From Rothia sp. ZJ932 (GTDB taxonomy: Bacteria > Actinomycetota > Actinomycetes > Actinomycetales > Micrococcaceae): 64,000 nucleotides of DNA. Positions within the stretch are counted from its first letter, which is position 1. Every line of letters starts with the position of its first letter. The DNA lies in NCBI RefSeq assembly GCF_016924835.1, contig NZ_CP070480.1:2170001-2234000 (forward strand). Reading direction: 5' to 3'. Of the stretch, positions 25,818 to 36,145 are shown in pieces. The notes beneath the pieces are model-generated. The model was given only the letters and a program-made list of their open reading frames with translations. It searched no databases and was not told the origin of the DNA. A program made the translations under genes and the position numbers.

Positions 25818-27515
25818 ATGAATATTGCCTTTCGATTCGCGGCACGCTCAGATGTGGGTATGGTGCGCTCCAAAAACGATGACTCTGCGTACGCTGGTCA
25901 CTACCTAGCTATCGTTGCTGATGGCATGGGTGGTCACGTGGGCGGTGACGTTGCGTCAGCCACCACTGTTCTTGATCTTACCCCGCTTGATCGCACCGGT
26001 TATTCGGGGTCTGCCGGCATCTATCTGGCTGATGAGATTCAAACAGCCAATATGATTATGAATGAGCTGGTAAGCCTCAACCCTGCCCTCGGTGGTATGG
26101 GTACCACCTGCACGGCTCTACTGATTGATGGCGGACGCATTGAGTTAGCTCATATTGGTGATTCTCGCGCGTACCGTCTGCGCGATGGCAACTTTGAGCA
26201 GATTACTACCGATCACACTTTTGTGCAGCGCCTACTCAGCGAGGGGCGCATCACCCGCGAAGAAGCAGAAAATCACCCCCACAAAAACGTGATTATGCGC
26301 GTTTTGGGTGACGTGGATGCTTCCCCCGAGCTTGAACTTCAAACCTTGGACGCGCAGGTTGGCGAAAAGTGGCTTCTTAGCTCAGACGGTCTTGATAACT
26401 GCGTCAGCTTAGAAGAAATTGAGGCGGTACTGCGTTCTACCAGTGACCTCAAGCAGATTGTCGACACTCTCACTGACCTCACCCTTCAGCGCGGAGCGCC
26501 CGATAATGTCACTCTGGTGGCGTTGCAGGTGATTGCTGAGGACACGCTGTCGCAGGCAATTACTGCCCCACAGCCTATTATTCCTGTTCGGAAATATGAC
26601 GATTCGGGAACACATGTGGGTGTTCACCCTGTTCCTGCTGAAGATATCATCGATGTCGATGCCGCAGAACAGGCGTCCGAATACCACCACAAAATTCCCT
26701 GGCGACGACGCCTGCCCAGTGATGCCAAACTACGCAACGCCCTGCGCCACGGAAAATGGCGTGGCGAGTCTTTCTCTGACGGCGTGCTGAACGTGATGAC
26801 CCAAACCGCGGGCGTTGATGAACGCCCGGTCAACGCAGAGGAATCATCGGCGTCCGTCCTGCGCACCGAGCTGAAAGAACGCCCGCACCAGCTGGTGGGG
26901 TCTGCGGCTAACGCCACCCAGACCGGGAAGATTCCCGCGGTTGCTGAACGTACTGTGCAGCAGCGCGCCACTCTGGCGCAGACTGCGACTCTCCAGTCGC
27001 AGGAAAAGACCGCTGAGCTACCCGAGGATTTTCGCGCCCTGCTTGAGGGTGAAGACAATGAAGACCCTCGCCCTCGCTGGGCGGTGCGAATTTTCGCCGC
27101 CATATTGACCTTGGCGGTGCTGGCAGCAACCGTTTGGAGCGGTCTGAGCTGGATCTCAAACCGCTATTATGTAGGCGTCAACAACAATAAGGTTGCTATT
27201 TACAGCGGCGTCCCCCAGTCGGTGGGTCCCATTCATCTGTACGAGCTGCTCGATGAAACTTCTATTGAGGTAGATACTCTGCCGGAGTACTCGCAGTCGC
27301 TACTGCACAACACCATTACGGCTACTGACCGTCAGGACGCCGAGCGTATTGTTGATAACCTCAATCAGCAGGTCATCCGTCGCGCGCCTACCCCTGGCAC
27401 CGTTACCACCGTGATGCCTGAACCCAGCGCGTCCGCACCAAGCGAACCTAAGGCACCTGAAACTCAGACTACCGATGCAGGGGTTCGGTCCGAGACAACG
27501 CAGGGAGGTCAGTAA
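25818..27515 (+). CDS. pstP: PP2C-type Ser/Thr phosphatase PstP
   Basis: A 565-residue membrane phosphatase that reverses PknA/PknB phosphorylation. The PP2C domain (residues 1-240) has SDVGMVRSKNDDS, VADGMGGHVGGD, GMGTTCTALLI, LAHIGDSRAYRLRDG and APDNVTLV, with metal-binding Asp residues intact. A variable linker precedes the single span (about residues 420-443, VRIFAAILTLAVLAATVWSG), and the extracellular tail holds YYVGVNNNKVAIYSGV as in other PstP proteins. The stop and the rodA start share one base (TAATG). Confidence 0.96.
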   Translation: MNIAFRFAARSDVGMVRSKNDDSAYAGHYLAIVADGMGGHVGGDVASATTVLDLTPLDRTGYSGSAGIYLADEIQTANMIMNELVSLNPALGGMGTTCTALLIDGGRIELAHIGDSRAYRLRDGNFEQITTDHTFVQRLLSEGRITREEAENHPHKNVIMRVLGDVDASPELELQTLDAQVGEKWLLSSDGLDNCVSLEEIEAVLRSTSDLKQIVDTLTDLTLQRGAPDNVTLVALQVIAEDTLSQAITAPQPIIPVRKYDDSGTHVGVHPVPAEDIIDVDAAEQASEYHHKIPWRRRLPSDAKLRNALRHGKWRGESFSDGVLNVMTQTAGVDERPVNAEESSASVLRTELKERPHQLVGSAANATQTGKIPAVAERTVQQRATLAQTATLQSQEKTAELPEDFRALLEGEDNEDPRPRWAVRIFAAILTLAVLAATVWSGLSWISNRYYVGVNNNKVAIYSGVPQSVGPIHLYELLDETSIEVDTLPEYSQSLLHNTITATDRQDAERIVDNLNQQVIRRAPTPGTVTTVMPEPSASAPSEPKAPETQTTDAGVRSETTQGGQ

Positions 27516-28960
27516 TGTCTACACAAGCAGTACCGCGTAGTCGCGCTATCACCGGGTTTGTGCTGAGCGCTTTTGCTGTTGCTTTGTGCCCGCTGGCGAT
27601 GTGGCTTATTGATGCTGAGCTGATTGCTGCCGGTGATACCCGCTGGCGCACGGCTACCATCACCCTGGCGGTGGGCACCCTCGTTATCTATCTTGTTTCT
27701 TTCTTCCGCGCGCGTTACGCTGATCCGCTCATTTTGCCCCTCGTGGTGGCATTGAACAGCGTTGGATTGGCAATGATTTATCGCATTGATTTGACTACCA
27801 GTGCGGACGCGGGTGAGTCGCAGGTGATGTGGACGGGTGTGGCGATGGGCGCTGCAATGCTTGTGCTAGTGGCTTTGAAAAACCACAGGGTTCTGCGTAA
27901 GGTCACGTATATTTCTTTAGCAGTATCTATTGTGCTGCTCTTGCTTCCGCTTATTCCCCGCCTTGGTCTTGAAATTAATGGTGCGCGCATCTGGGTGAGC
28001 GTGGCGGGTAGAACCTTCCAGCCCGGTGAGATTGCCAAGATCACCCTGGCTATATTCTTTGCTGGCTATCTTTCGACGCACCGTGATTTGATTCTGCTTG
28101 CTGGTAAGCGAGTTGGTCCCGTCCGTCTGCCCCGTTTCAAAGATTTGGCACCTATGTTCATCGCGTGGCTGGTGAGCATCGGTGTTCTGGTGTTCCAGCG
28201 CGATCTTGGCTCGGCAATTCTCTTCTTCGGCTTGTTCATGGCGATGCTGTTCCTGGCAACCGGGCAGATTACCTGGATTGCTCTGGGTTTGTTGTTCGTT
28301 GCTGCCGGCGGTTTTCTCGCCTACAACTTCATCTCCCATGTGCATTACCGCATCTCGTCGTGGATTCACGCTTTTGACCCCGAGGTCTATAACCAGCCGG
28401 TGGGTGGCTCTGGGCAGATTGTGCAGGGTGTTTTTGGTCTTGCCTCTGGCGGTCTATTCGGACGCGGCTGGGGCAGCGGACGTCCTGACCTGGTTGCCTA
28501 CTCCAATTCAGACATGATTGTTACCGCCCTCGGTGAAGAACTGGGTCTTCTGGGTCTGGGCGCGATTTTGATGGTCTTCCTCCTGCTGGTATCAAGGGGT
28601 TTCCGCGCGGCACTCGGTGTACGCGATGCTTTCGGCAAGCTTCTGGCGGCTGGGCTTTCAGCTGTTATTGTTCTTCAGCTCTTCGTCGTTATCGGCGGGG
28701 TTACCCGTCTTATTCCGCTGACCGGTTTGACGACCCCTTTCATGTCGGCAGGCGGTTCTTCTCTTCTTGCCAACTGGGTGATTGCGGCTTTATTGATTGC
28801 TATTTCGCACTCGGCGAGGGCACCGCAGGTGGTTGATGCTTTCTCAGATCAGGACGCTGTGGCGGGCTCCATTGCCGCCTCCGAAGGTCATGAGGGAGCA
28901 ACTTCTGTGATTTCTAGAATTTCAGACGAACAGGCAAACGCTGCAGGAGGTGGCAGATAA
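27515..28960 (+). CDS. rodA: SEDS glycosyltransferase RodA
   Basis: A 481-residue SEDS-family membrane protein with 10 or more spans, which polymerises lipid II into glycan strands for side-wall growth. Signature stretches are QPGEIAKITLAIFFAGYLS, FQRDLGSAILFFGLFMAMLFLATG, PVGGSGQIVQGVFGLASGGLFGRGWG and LPLTGLTTPFMSAGGSSLLANW. It sits directly before pbpA, its partner transpeptidase (stop at 28960, next ATG at 28961). A cytoplasmic C-tail of about 40 residues follows the last span. Confidence 0.96.
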   Translation: MSTQAVPRSRAITGFVLSAFAVALCPLAMWLIDAELIAAGDTRWRTATITLAVGTLVIYLVSFFRARYADPLILPLVVALNSVGLAMIYRIDLTTSADAGESQVMWTGVAMGAAMLVLVALKNHRVLRKVTYISLAVSIVLLLLPLIPRLGLEINGARIWVSVAGRTFQPGEIAKITLAIFFAGYLSTHRDLILLAGKRVGPVRLPRFKDLAPMFIAWLVSIGVLVFQRDLGSAILFFGLFMAMLFLATGQITWIALGLLFVAAGGFLAYNFISHVHYRISSWIHAFDPEVYNQPVGGSGQIVQGVFGLASGGLFGRGWGSGRPDLVAYSNSDMIVTALGEELGLLGLGAILMVFLLLVSRGFRAALGVRDAFGKLLAAGLSAVIVLQLFVVIGGVTRLIPLTGLTTPFMSAGGSSLLANWVIAALLIAISHSARAPQVVDAFSDQDAVAGSIAASEGHEGATSVISRISDEQANAAGGGR

Positions 28961-30400
28961 ATGAATAAGGCTATTCGCAGACTCTGGATTGTGTCTGCCT
29001 GCGTCTTTGCCCTCCTGCTGGGAGCGCTTACTTACATTCAGTTTTTTGAGTCAAAGAACCTCATGGCGAATCAGTGGAACAGTCGCCAGCTCTATGATTC
29101 CTACGGGGCACAGCGCGGTTCTATTGTGGTCGGCGGCGTTGAGATCGCTTCTTCGGTGCCTTCTGATGATGGTTATAACTACCAGCGAGTGTATGCCCAG
29201 CCAGAAATGTATGCGAGTCTTACCGGCTACTTCTCTTCTGTGTACGGCACCACCGGCATTGAGTCTGCCATGGATAAAGAGCTTTCAGGCACCGCTGATG
29301 AGCAGTTCTATGATCGCATTTCGCAGATGTTCTCGGGTAGCAGTGCCCAGGGGGCAACTGTTGAGCTAACCATCGACCCTGTCTTGCAAAAAACTGCATG
29401 GAACCTTTTGCGGGGTCACAAGGGAGCCATCGTGGCGCTCAACCCCAAGACCGGTGAAATCTTGGCAATGGCGTCCTCACCTTCTTACGACCCCAACGAC
29501 CTGTCTTCGCATAACAGCGCTGAAGTCATTGAAAACTATGCGGCACTGAATCAAGACCCCAGTAACCCCCTGCATAACCGCGCTATTGCCGGTAACACCT
29601 ATGCACCGGGTTCCACCTTCAAAATTATTGACGCTGTGGCAGCCCTGGAATCGGGCAAGTACACGGCAGAGTCTGTGATTGATAACCCCCAGAACCTGCC
29701 CCTGCCCAACACAAATATCAGCCTGCCCAACTACGTCAACGGTCAGTGTTCAACACGCGCCCAAGCCACTATCGAGTGGGCTTTGGCGCAATCGTGTAAC
29801 ACCCCCTTCGCTCAGATTGCAATGGCTCTAGGGCAGGATAAGATAGCTCAGACGGCGCAGAATTTTGGGTACGGTCAAAAACTCAGCATTCCCCTTTCGG
29901 TTTCGCAGTCTGTCTTTCCCCAAAATATGTCTGATGACCAGTTGGCTTTGGCATCAATTGGTCAGTACGACGTAAAAACTACTCCTCTGCAGGTCGCTAT
30001 GATGTCAGCTGCTATTGCTAATGAAGGCAAGCAGATGAAGCCCAACATGATAGCGTCTGTGAAATCTCATAATCTAAACTCACTGTATGAATTTTCCAGT
30101 GAGCAATTAAGAACTTCTACTAGCCCAGAAATTGCTGCGCAGGTTAAGGATTGGATGGTGAACGACGTGGAAAACGGCATTGCCTCGGGTGCCGCCGTCA
30201 ATGGCGTTGAGGTAGCTGGTAAGACCGGTACCGCCGAGATTGGTGATACCGGTTCTAACAACGCGTGGTTCACGGGTTTTGCTCCGGCGGATGACCCTCA
30301 GATCGCTGTTGCAGTAGTTTATGAAGATGTAGATGCAGTTACTGGTGCTTCGCTCACCTCTCCGGCGGGCAAAGCTCTTTTTGAGGCGGTGTTGAACTAG
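28961..30400 (+). CDS. pbpA: Class B penicillin-binding protein PbpA
   Basis: A 479-residue monofunctional transpeptidase that cross-links peptidoglycan, partner of RodA. One N-terminal span ([21 protein letters not shown]) anchors it outside the membrane. Active-site motifs are present: STFK with catalytic Ser (about residue 219), SCN (about 277) and KTGT (about 421). It starts immediately after rodA and its TAG stop overlaps the GTG start of pknA, so translational coupling is likely. Confidence 0.96.
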   Translation: MNKAIRRLWIVSACVFALLLGALTYIQFFESKNLMANQWNSRQLYDSYGAQRGSIVVGGVEIASSVPSDDGYNYQRVYAQPEMYASLTGYFSSVYGTTGIESAMDKELSGTADEQFYDRISQMFSGSSAQGATVELTIDPVLQKTAWNLLRGHKGAIVALNPKTGEILAMASSPSYDPNDLSSHNSAEVIENYAALNQDPSNPLHNRAIAGNTYAPGSTFKIIDAVAALESGKYTAESVIDNPQNLPLPNTNISLPNYVNGQCSTRAQATIEWALAQSCNTPFAQIAMALGQDKIAQTAQNFGYGQKLSIPLSVSQSVFPQNMSDDQLALASIGQYDVKTTPLQVAMMSAAIANEGKQMKPNMIASVKSHNLNSLYEFSSEQLRTSTSPEIAAQVKDWMVNDVENGIASGAAVNGVEVAGKTGTAEIGDTGSNNAWFTGFAPADDPQIAVAVVYEDVDAVTGASLTSPAGKALFEAVLN

Positions 30401-32208
30401 TGAGACCCTCTGTTGATACGACGCTCGGTGGTCGTTACGACCTGACTGAGCGCATTGCCATTGGCGGAATGGGTGAGGTCTGGAAGGCTCGCGATAAGGT
30501 TCTTGGTCGCATTGTGGCGGTTAAGATTCTGAAAGAGGAATATACGGGTGATCCGGGTTTCCTCGAGCGTTTCCGCGCCGAAGCGCGTCACACTGCCCTG
30601 CTAAACCACCCCGGTGTAGCGAACGTCTTTGACTACGGTGAAGAGGACGGCTCTGCTTATCTGGTGATGGAGCTGGTGCCGGGTGAGCCGCTATCTAACA
30701 TCATTGAGAAAGAGAAGCGTCTTGCTTCAGACCGCATTCTCAATATCATTGCCCAGACTGCTCGCGCTCTGGCGGCTGCTCACGCGCAGGGTCTGGTTCA
30801 CCGAGATGTGAAACCAGGCAACCTCATTATCACTCCGGACGAGCGCGTTAAAGTTACTGATTTCGGTATCGCTCGTTTGGCTGATCAGGTTCCTTTAACT
30901 GCGACAGGTCAGGTGATGGGTACTGCCCAGTACCTCGCGCCCGAACAGGCGACGGGACAGCAGGCAACCGGTCACTCCGATATGTACTCTTTGGGCATTA
31001 TTGGCTACGAGTGTTTGGCGGGTAAGCGTCCTTTCACCGGTGAGTCACAGATTGCTATTGCGCTGGCTCAGGTAAACGACCCGCCACCCCCGCTACCGCA
31101 GGATGTTCCGGCGCCCGCTGCTGCGCTCATTATGTGCCTGCTGTCCAAGGATCCCCAGCAGCGTCCTGAGACTGCTACTGCTTTGGCTTCTGCGGTGGAT
31201 GCGATTCGCCGCCGCGATGTACCGGCAGCCATTAAAGCTGTGCCTTCCTTGGTAGCTTTCTTGCCGCAGGGTGCTGAGACAAGCGCTACCGAGGTAATGC
31301 CACCGGCAACTAAGGTTGCGCCTACTGCGCGTTTTGGTTCCGGTGCTCGTTTTGCACCGAAGCCGACCACTGCGGCACTGCCCGAGGTGGGCGTATCCGG
31401 TTCAGCTGCTGCGCCTGCGGCATCTGCACCTCGACCCGCGCCGGTCAAAAAGTCTTCACTCTGGGGTTGGGTATCGCTGTTCTTGGCGGTCATTTTGTTG
31501 GGTCTATTGGGTGGGTTCTTCTTGCTCAATAACAAGGATGATGATTCATCACCCGCGCAGAGTTCAAGCACAGCCCCGACCCCGTCGGGCACCGTCTCAA
31601 CGGTAAGCTCAGCACCTGCAACTGAAGAACCAGCTCCCAACCAAAACGAGGCGCAGCGAGTTTCAATCCGCAGTAGTGACTACACCGGCAGGGCACTTGA
31701 TGATGTCATCAATGACCTCACGGCGCTAGGTTTTTCAACCAAAACCGAGGGAATCGTTTCAGATGAGGAGAATGACACCGTCCTCTCTATCACCCCGACG
31801 GGTTCACTCAAGTCGGGCTCAACGATTACCGTCACCTACTCCACCGACCCTGAAAGCGTCGTGCTGCCCAACGACCTTGAGGGACGTAACGCTGATGAGG
31901 TCATTAGCGAAATTACAGACATGGGCATTAACGTCCAGTTGCATATGCGGCAGACAAACAGTGCAGACCCTAACACTGTGCTTCGCACCTCGCCTTCTTC
32001 AGGCTCACGCGTTGAAATTGGTAGTAGTGTAGATGTTTACGTGGCGCAGACACCTGCAACTGCTTCGGCATCTGCGACTCCCAGTGCGCCTGCAGCTCCT
32101 GCTGGAACCAAAAACTCCGGTGCAGCAGCAGACCCTAGTGCTTCAGCGAACGCCCCTGGGAGCGTTGCGACTGAGCCTTCTTCAGCCCCTTCAGAGAACA
32201 ACGGATAA
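30400..32208 (+). CDS. pknA: Ser/Thr protein kinase PknA with two PASTA-like repeats
   Basis: A 602-residue membrane kinase. The kinase domain (about 10-270) has [31 protein letters not shown] (about 134), DFGIARL and APEQATG. A span at about 353-377 is followed by two PASTA-like modules (about 420-480 and 486-548) and a Ser/Ala/Pro-rich tail. Mycobacterial PknA lacks PASTA repeats, so this version can sense wall fragments or lipid II directly. GTG start, overlapping the pbpA stop by one base. Confidence 0.94.
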   Translation: MRPSVDTTLGGRYDLTERIAIGGMGEVWKARDKVLGRIVAVKILKEEYTGDPGFLERFRAEARHTALLNHPGVANVFDYGEEDGSAYLVMELVPGEPLSNIIEKEKRLASDRILNIIAQTARALAAAHAQGLVHRDVKPGNLIITPDERVKVTDFGIARLADQVPLTATGQVMGTAQYLAPEQATGQQATGHSDMYSLGIIGYECLAGKRPFTGESQIAIALAQVNDPPPPLPQDVPAPAAALIMCLLSKDPQQRPETATALASAVDAIRRRDVPAAIKAVPSLVAFLPQGAETSATEVMPPATKVAPTARFGSGARFAPKPTTAALPEVGVSGSAAAPAASAPRPAPVKKSSLWGWVSLFLAVILLGLLGGFFLLNNKDDDSSPAQSSSTAPTPSGTVSTVSSAPATEEPAPNQNEAQRVSIRSSDYTGRALDDVINDLTALGFSTKTEGIVSDEENDTVLSITPTGSLKSGSTITVTYSTDPESVVLPNDLEGRNADEVISEITDMGINVQLHMRQTNSADPNTVLRTSPSSGSRVEIGSSVDVYVAQTPATASASATPSAPAAPAGTKNSGAAADPSASANAPGSVATEPSSAPSENNG

Positions 32209-32211
32209 AGC

Positions 32212-34293
32212 ATGGAACTGAATATTCCCGACACTGTTGACCAGCGTTATAGCGTTGGTGAGGTTATTGGTAGCGGCGCTATGGCTACTGTGTATGCGGC
32301 TACCGATAATCGGTTGGGCCGCCAGGTGGCGTTGAAGGTTTTACGCCCAGAGATTGCCCGTGATGAGGCTGCGCGTGTGCGTTTTGCCCGTGAGGGTGAA
32401 TCAGTTGCCTCACTGAATCATGCTGGCATCGTGGCTGTCTACGATACTGGTTCTGTTTCTGTTGAAGATTCAGGTGAGCAGGTTGAGGTTCCTTACCTGG
32501 TCATGGAGCTGGTACACGGTAAGTCTTTGCGCGATGTTTTACGCGGTGGAGGGGTCTCTGTTGCGGATGCCGCTGTTTACGGTGTGCAGTTGATGGATGC
32601 CCTAGATTGTTCCCACAGTGCCGGGGTGATTCACCGCGATGTGAAGCCCGGTAATTTGATGGTGCTTGAGGCAAGCGATGATGATCGCAAGCAGGGCATT
32701 CCCGGTCGTATTAAGGTTATGGACTTCGGTATCGCTCGCGCGGCGATGGAGGGTGAGCCACTGACTCAGGCAAATATGGTGCTGGGCACCCCTCGCTATA
32801 TCTCACCGGAGCACGCTAGTGGCGCTGCTGTTGACGAGCGAAGCGATGTTTATTCTGCTGCCGTGGTGCTGTACGAGATGGTTGCTGGGCGCGCACCGTT
32901 TACCGGTGATGTTGCCAGTGATTTGTTGTCTAAGCATTTAAGCGAGGATCCGAAGGCTCCGAGTTTCTACGCTAAGCGTGAGGTTCCCGTTGAGCTAGAT
33001 CGCGTCATTTTGAAGGCTTTGAGTAAGGATCCCGCGAGCCGTTATCAGAGCGCTGCGGAGTTCCGCAATGCTTTGGTGCATGCTACGCATTCTTTGTTGC
33101 CCACGTCTATTCTTGAAAATCTTGATAACGCTCCGGCAACAACCGCTTTTACCCCTGTTGAGACTCCTATACCTACCAGCAAGCCGGGTGTCGGCGCTGC
33201 TATGGGTGCCGGGGCGGTAGCTGCTTCCAGCGCTGCAACCCCTGCTAGCGCGTCCTCAGCTACTCCTCCCACCGGCGAGGTAGCAGGTTTAGGCAGTATC
33301 TTCACGGACGCGCAGGATGAGTACTCCCGCGAAGAAGTATTGGAGTACGGACGCGATGAGGAGCTGCTGCGCAAGAGCCGCCGCAGGCGCGCGTGGGGCA
33401 GGTTCCTCTCTGGTCTGATTATTTTCTTGCTGGCCGCTTCGTGTATTGGCATTGTGTTGTACTATAACAACAAGCTGAACGAGGTTCCCACCGTTGCTGT
33501 TCCTTCGGTGACCGGGCAGATGCAGGCGGAGGCTGAGAATACTCTGCGTAATGCTGGTTTGCAGGTGGAGCACATCGAGGATTTCTCGGATAACGTTCCC
33601 AGAGGTCAGGCAATCGGCACTGTCCCCGTGGTGGGTACCGCTGTTGATGAAAACTCTATGGTGACTTTGAAAGTTTCAAAGGGTAACGAGCAGATTAAGG
33701 TTCCCGGTGATTTGGCGGGTCAGTCTGAGGCTTATGTTCGTGAGGCTTTGACTAAGGCTAACCTTGTTCCCGGTAGGGTTTCGACGGTAAATGACCCCAC
33801 TATTCCTGCTGGTTTGGTGGTGGCTGTTGAGCCGGGTGAGGGTGAGTCTGTGAAGGCTGAGTCCACCGTGAACATTGTGCTGTCAACCGGTAAGGTTGAG
33901 GTTCCTGATTTGGTGGGTCTGACTCGCGATCAGGCGATTGCTGCCTTGACTGGTCCTGATACTCTACTGAGCACCAATATTGAGAATGTGCAGACAACCT
34001 CGGCACCGGCTGGTACCGTGATGTCGCAGAGCGCGGCACCGGGTACGTCCATTGAGCAGGGTTCCACGGTGACTATTCGTATTGCGAATGCTCCTACTCC
34101 TACCGCAGCTGCGGCACCGGCTACGCCCAGCGCACCGGCGGCTTCTAATGCTCCGAGTGCAGCACCTAGCGCACCGGCTAATCCTAATGCACCGGCAGGC
34201 AATGCGCCTCCGGCTCCGAGCGCGACTGCTTCAGCTGCTAATCGTGCGCCTGCTGCGCCCAGCACGGCGGCAACCGGTGGCGCTAACCGCTAG
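32212..34293 (+). CDS. pknB: Ser/Thr protein kinase PknB with three PASTA domains
   Basis: A 693-residue receptor kinase. The kinase domain shows [33 protein letters not shown] (about 140), DFGIARAA and SPEHASG. A membrane span lies at about 398-419. Outside, three PASTA repeats run through VAVPSVTG, IKVPGDLAG and VEVPDLVG starts (about 425-625), then a long Ala/Pro repeat tail that may cross the wall. PknB phosphorylates FhaA, MviN, CrgA-type targets and others in Mycobacterium. Last gene of the operon, 3 bases after pknA, ended by a strong terminator. Confidence 0.96.
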   Translation: MELNIPDTVDQRYSVGEVIGSGAMATVYAATDNRLGRQVALKVLRPEIARDEAARVRFAREGESVASLNHAGIVAVYDTGSVSVEDSGEQVEVPYLVMELVHGKSLRDVLRGGGVSVADAAVYGVQLMDALDCSHSAGVIHRDVKPGNLMVLEASDDDRKQGIPGRIKVMDFGIARAAMEGEPLTQANMVLGTPRYISPEHASGAAVDERSDVYSAAVVLYEMVAGRAPFTGDVASDLLSKHLSEDPKAPSFYAKREVPVELDRVILKALSKDPASRYQSAAEFRNALVHATHSLLPTSILENLDNAPATTAFTPVETPIPTSKPGVGAAMGAGAVAASSAATPASASSATPPTGEVAGLGSIFTDAQDEYSREEVLEYGRDEELLRKSRRRRAWGRFLSGLIIFLLAASCIGIVLYYNNKLNEVPTVAVPSVTGQMQAEAENTLRNAGLQVEHIEDFSDNVPRGQAIGTVPVVGTAVDENSMVTLKVSKGNEQIKVPGDLAGQSEAYVREALTKANLVPGRVSTVNDPTIPAGLVVAVEPGEGESVKAESTVNIVLSTGKVEVPDLVGLTRDQAIAALTGPDTLLSTNIENVQTTSAPAGTVMSQSAAPGTSIEQGSTVTIRIANAPTPTAAAAPATPSAPAASNAPSAAPSAPANPNAPAGNAPPAPSATASAANRAPAAPSTAATGGANR

Positions 34294-34314
34294 GTTGGTT
34301 CTCTAAGAGTGAGT

Positions 34315-34350
34315 AAAAGCCCTGCACTGTTTACAGTGCAGGGCTTTTTA
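34315..34350 (+). terminator. Bidirectional terminator between pknB and pabA
   Basis: AAAAGCCCTGCACTGT (34315-34330) pairs with 34333-34348, with T-run on the plus strand and T residues in the other direction too. Confidence 0.9.
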
Positions 34351-34377
34351 GTATCTGGCTTTGCTGTGGGAGCGTGT

Positions 34378-35016
34378 TTATTCGCTGACTAGGGGTGAGA
34401 GTGCGGACGCGCGTTCGGCGACCCCGGCAATGCCACCTACTTCTTCGAGCCAGTTACCGAGCATGAGGTAGCCGCCTTCTGTGAGTACTGATTCGGGGTG
34501 GAACTGTACTCCGTGCAGGGGCGCTTCGGTGTGGGCTAGACCCATGATGATTCCGTTGTCGGTGCGAGAGGTGACGCGCAGTTCTGCTGGCACCGTTTCG
34601 GGTTCGACGGCAAGGGAGTGGTAGCGGGTAGCGGTGAAGGGTGAGGGTAGGTTTTTGAAGACTGAGTCGCCTTCGTGTACCAGCGATGAGGTTTTGCCGT
34701 GCATGAGTTCGGGCGCGTGTGAGACGGTAGCGCCGAAGGCTTCAGCTATTGCCTGGTGACCCAGGCAGACCCCGAGAAGGGGTTTGCGCGCGTCCTTAGC
34801 CCAGCGAATCACGTCGATGATGACGCCAGCATCGGCGGGGGCACCGGGGCCGGGTGATACGAGTACGCCGTCGTGGTTCTCGGCAAGAGCAATAGCCTCT
34901 TCAACGCTGATTTCGTCGTTGCGTACAACCGTTGTTTCGGCGCCCAGTTGCTGGATGTAGCCCACTAGGGTGAACACAAAGCTGTCGTAGTTATCGATGA
35001 CAAGAATTTTGGTCAT
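34378..35016 (-). CDS. pabA: Glutamine amidotransferase of anthranilate/aminodeoxychorismate synthase
   Basis: A 212-residue class I glutaminase subunit that supplies ammonia to TrpE or PabB. The N-terminus ILVIDNYDSFVFTLVGYIQQLGA, the oxyanion SPGPGAP, the nucleophile Cys in LLGVCLGHQAIAEAFG (about residue 85) and the His-Glu of VQFHPESVLTEGG are all present. The same gene sits beside pknB in Mycobacterium (annotated trpG/pabA). Which partner it serves cannot be told here; no trp or pab gene is in the window. Confidence 0.9.
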   Translation of the reverse strand: MTKILVIDNYDSFVFTLVGYIQQLGAETTVVRNDEISVEEAIALAENHDGVLVSPGPGAPADAGVIIDVIRWAKDARKPLLGVCLGHQAIAEAFGATVSHAPELMHGKTSSLVHEGDSVFKNLPSPFTATRYHSLAVEPETVPAELRVTSRTDNGIIMGLAHTEAPLHGVQFHPESVLTEGGYLMLGNWLEEVGGIAGVAERASALSPLVSE

Positions 35017-35030
35017 AAGGTCATACCCTG

Positions 35031-35189
35031 CTATTCGATGGTTGAGGTTTCAGTAAAGGGGCTGTACTCAGCGAGCACAGGAAAGACGTATTCCATGAGT
35101 ATGAAAACTGCGGTGAGAATCAGAAGTAGCGCCAGAATGATGCGTACTGTCAGAGGTCCGGGAAGGTGGCGAAAAATCCATCCGTACAT
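35031..35189 (-). CDS. Conserved small single-span membrane protein (52 residues)
   Basis: A short gene, easily overlooked: MYGWIFRHLPGPLTVRIILA, then a hydrophobic span (about residues 15-38) and a polar tail ending ETSTIE. The stop lies 14 bases before the pabA start and the ATG lies 3 bases after the sortase stop, so sortase, this gene and pabA look like one transcript. Similar MYGWIWRxLPGP proteins occur at this place in relatives, from memory. Possible roles are sortase accessory or wall-related; none is proven. Confidence 0.7.
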   Translation of the reverse strand: MYGWIFRHLPGPLTVRIILALLLILTAVFILMEYVFPVLAEYSPFTETSTIE

Positions 35190-35192
35190 GCT

Positions 35193-36035
35193 TTAGCTTC
35201 CTTCCACAGTTGATGCGATGTCTTGGGGTGCGCCAGCGGCAAGAGGCTGCCAGCCGTCAAAGCTGGCATGAACAATATAACGTTCGGTGTCTCCGTAGCG
35301 CGGGTGGCAGGTGGTGAGGGTCAGGGTGCGCTCGGTGGCTTCAGCGCCGGGTTCGTTGGGTACGGGTGCGATAACCTCTACCTGATGGGGTAGCACAATG
35401 TGAGACTGGTAGACGGTGTAGGTGTAGTAGCCGTCGATAGTCTGAACGTAGATTTTGTCGCCGTTTTGCAGCTTGTCGATGCGGTCAAGCACCGCTCCGT
35501 TAGTTTGGCGGTGACCTGCGAGCGCGAAGTTCCCGACTTCGCCCGGCTGTGCTGTGCCTTCGTAGTGACCGAGTCCTAGGGTGTCGAGGACGTCGTTACC
35601 GGTGCCTTCGGCGATGGGGCGCTGGTAGCTTTCACCCAGTCGCGGTATGTAGATGACTCCGTAGGCTTGACCGTAAGCATCCGCACCTGTTGCCACCGGG
35701 GGGTTGGTGGGGTCAAAGTTTACGGTATCGGTACTGGCGGGGTCTGCACTGTTCGCGTTGTCGGTGGAGGTACCGCCGTCCTCGACCTGCCCCGATGCGT
35801 CGGAGAGTGCGGACGCTGCCGCCTGCTTAAATTCCTGGGTGAGGGAGGAGACCGCGTCCTGCTGGGCACTGTTGGCGGCGATATTCGTCCACCACAACTG
35901 CCAGGCAACAAAGAGAAGCAGTATGAAACCGAGGGTGAGCAGCAGCTCTCCAATGATCTGCACAGACCATTGCCCTGCGGTGCGAGCAGGGGCAGCCCGG
36001 TGAAAGCCGGAGCGCCCTGTTGCTGCTGTATTCAT
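35193..36035 (-). CDS. srtE: Class E sortase
   Basis: A 280-residue sortase with an N-terminal span (LLLTLGFILLLFVAWQLWWTN), a polar Ser/Asp-rich linker and the catalytic domain with His in NFALAGHRQTNG, the nucleophile Cys in LTLTTCHPRYG and Arg in TERYIVHASFDG. The TLTTCHP box with Pro and Tyr after the His is typical of class E, which joins LAxTG proteins to the wall. A candidate substrate is the nucleotidase at 18422 (LANTG). The ATG at 36035 follows AAAGGGAG; a longer form from 36056 is possible. Divergent from crgA. Confidence 0.93.
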   Translation of the reverse strand: MNTAATGRSGFHRAAPARTAGQWSVQIIGELLLTLGFILLLFVAWQLWWTNIAANSAQQDAVSSLTQEFKQAAASALSDASGQVEDGGTSTDNANSADPASTDTVNFDPTNPPVATGADAYGQAYGVIYIPRLGESYQRPIAEGTGNDVLDTLGLGHYEGTAQPGEVGNFALAGHRQTNGAVLDRIDKLQNGDKIYVQTIDGYYTYTVYQSHIVLPHQVEVIAPVPNEPGAEATERTLTLTTCHPRYGDTERYIVHASFDGWQPLAAGAPQDIASTVEGS

Positions 36036-36145
36036 TGCTCCCTTTCGGTTGCGCATTGGTAGCTTCTAGTAACAACGATATAATTGTGTACTGAATTAGT
36101 TTTATTTCATTGTAAACCGTACAGTTGTGCGGCACTGGAGGTACC

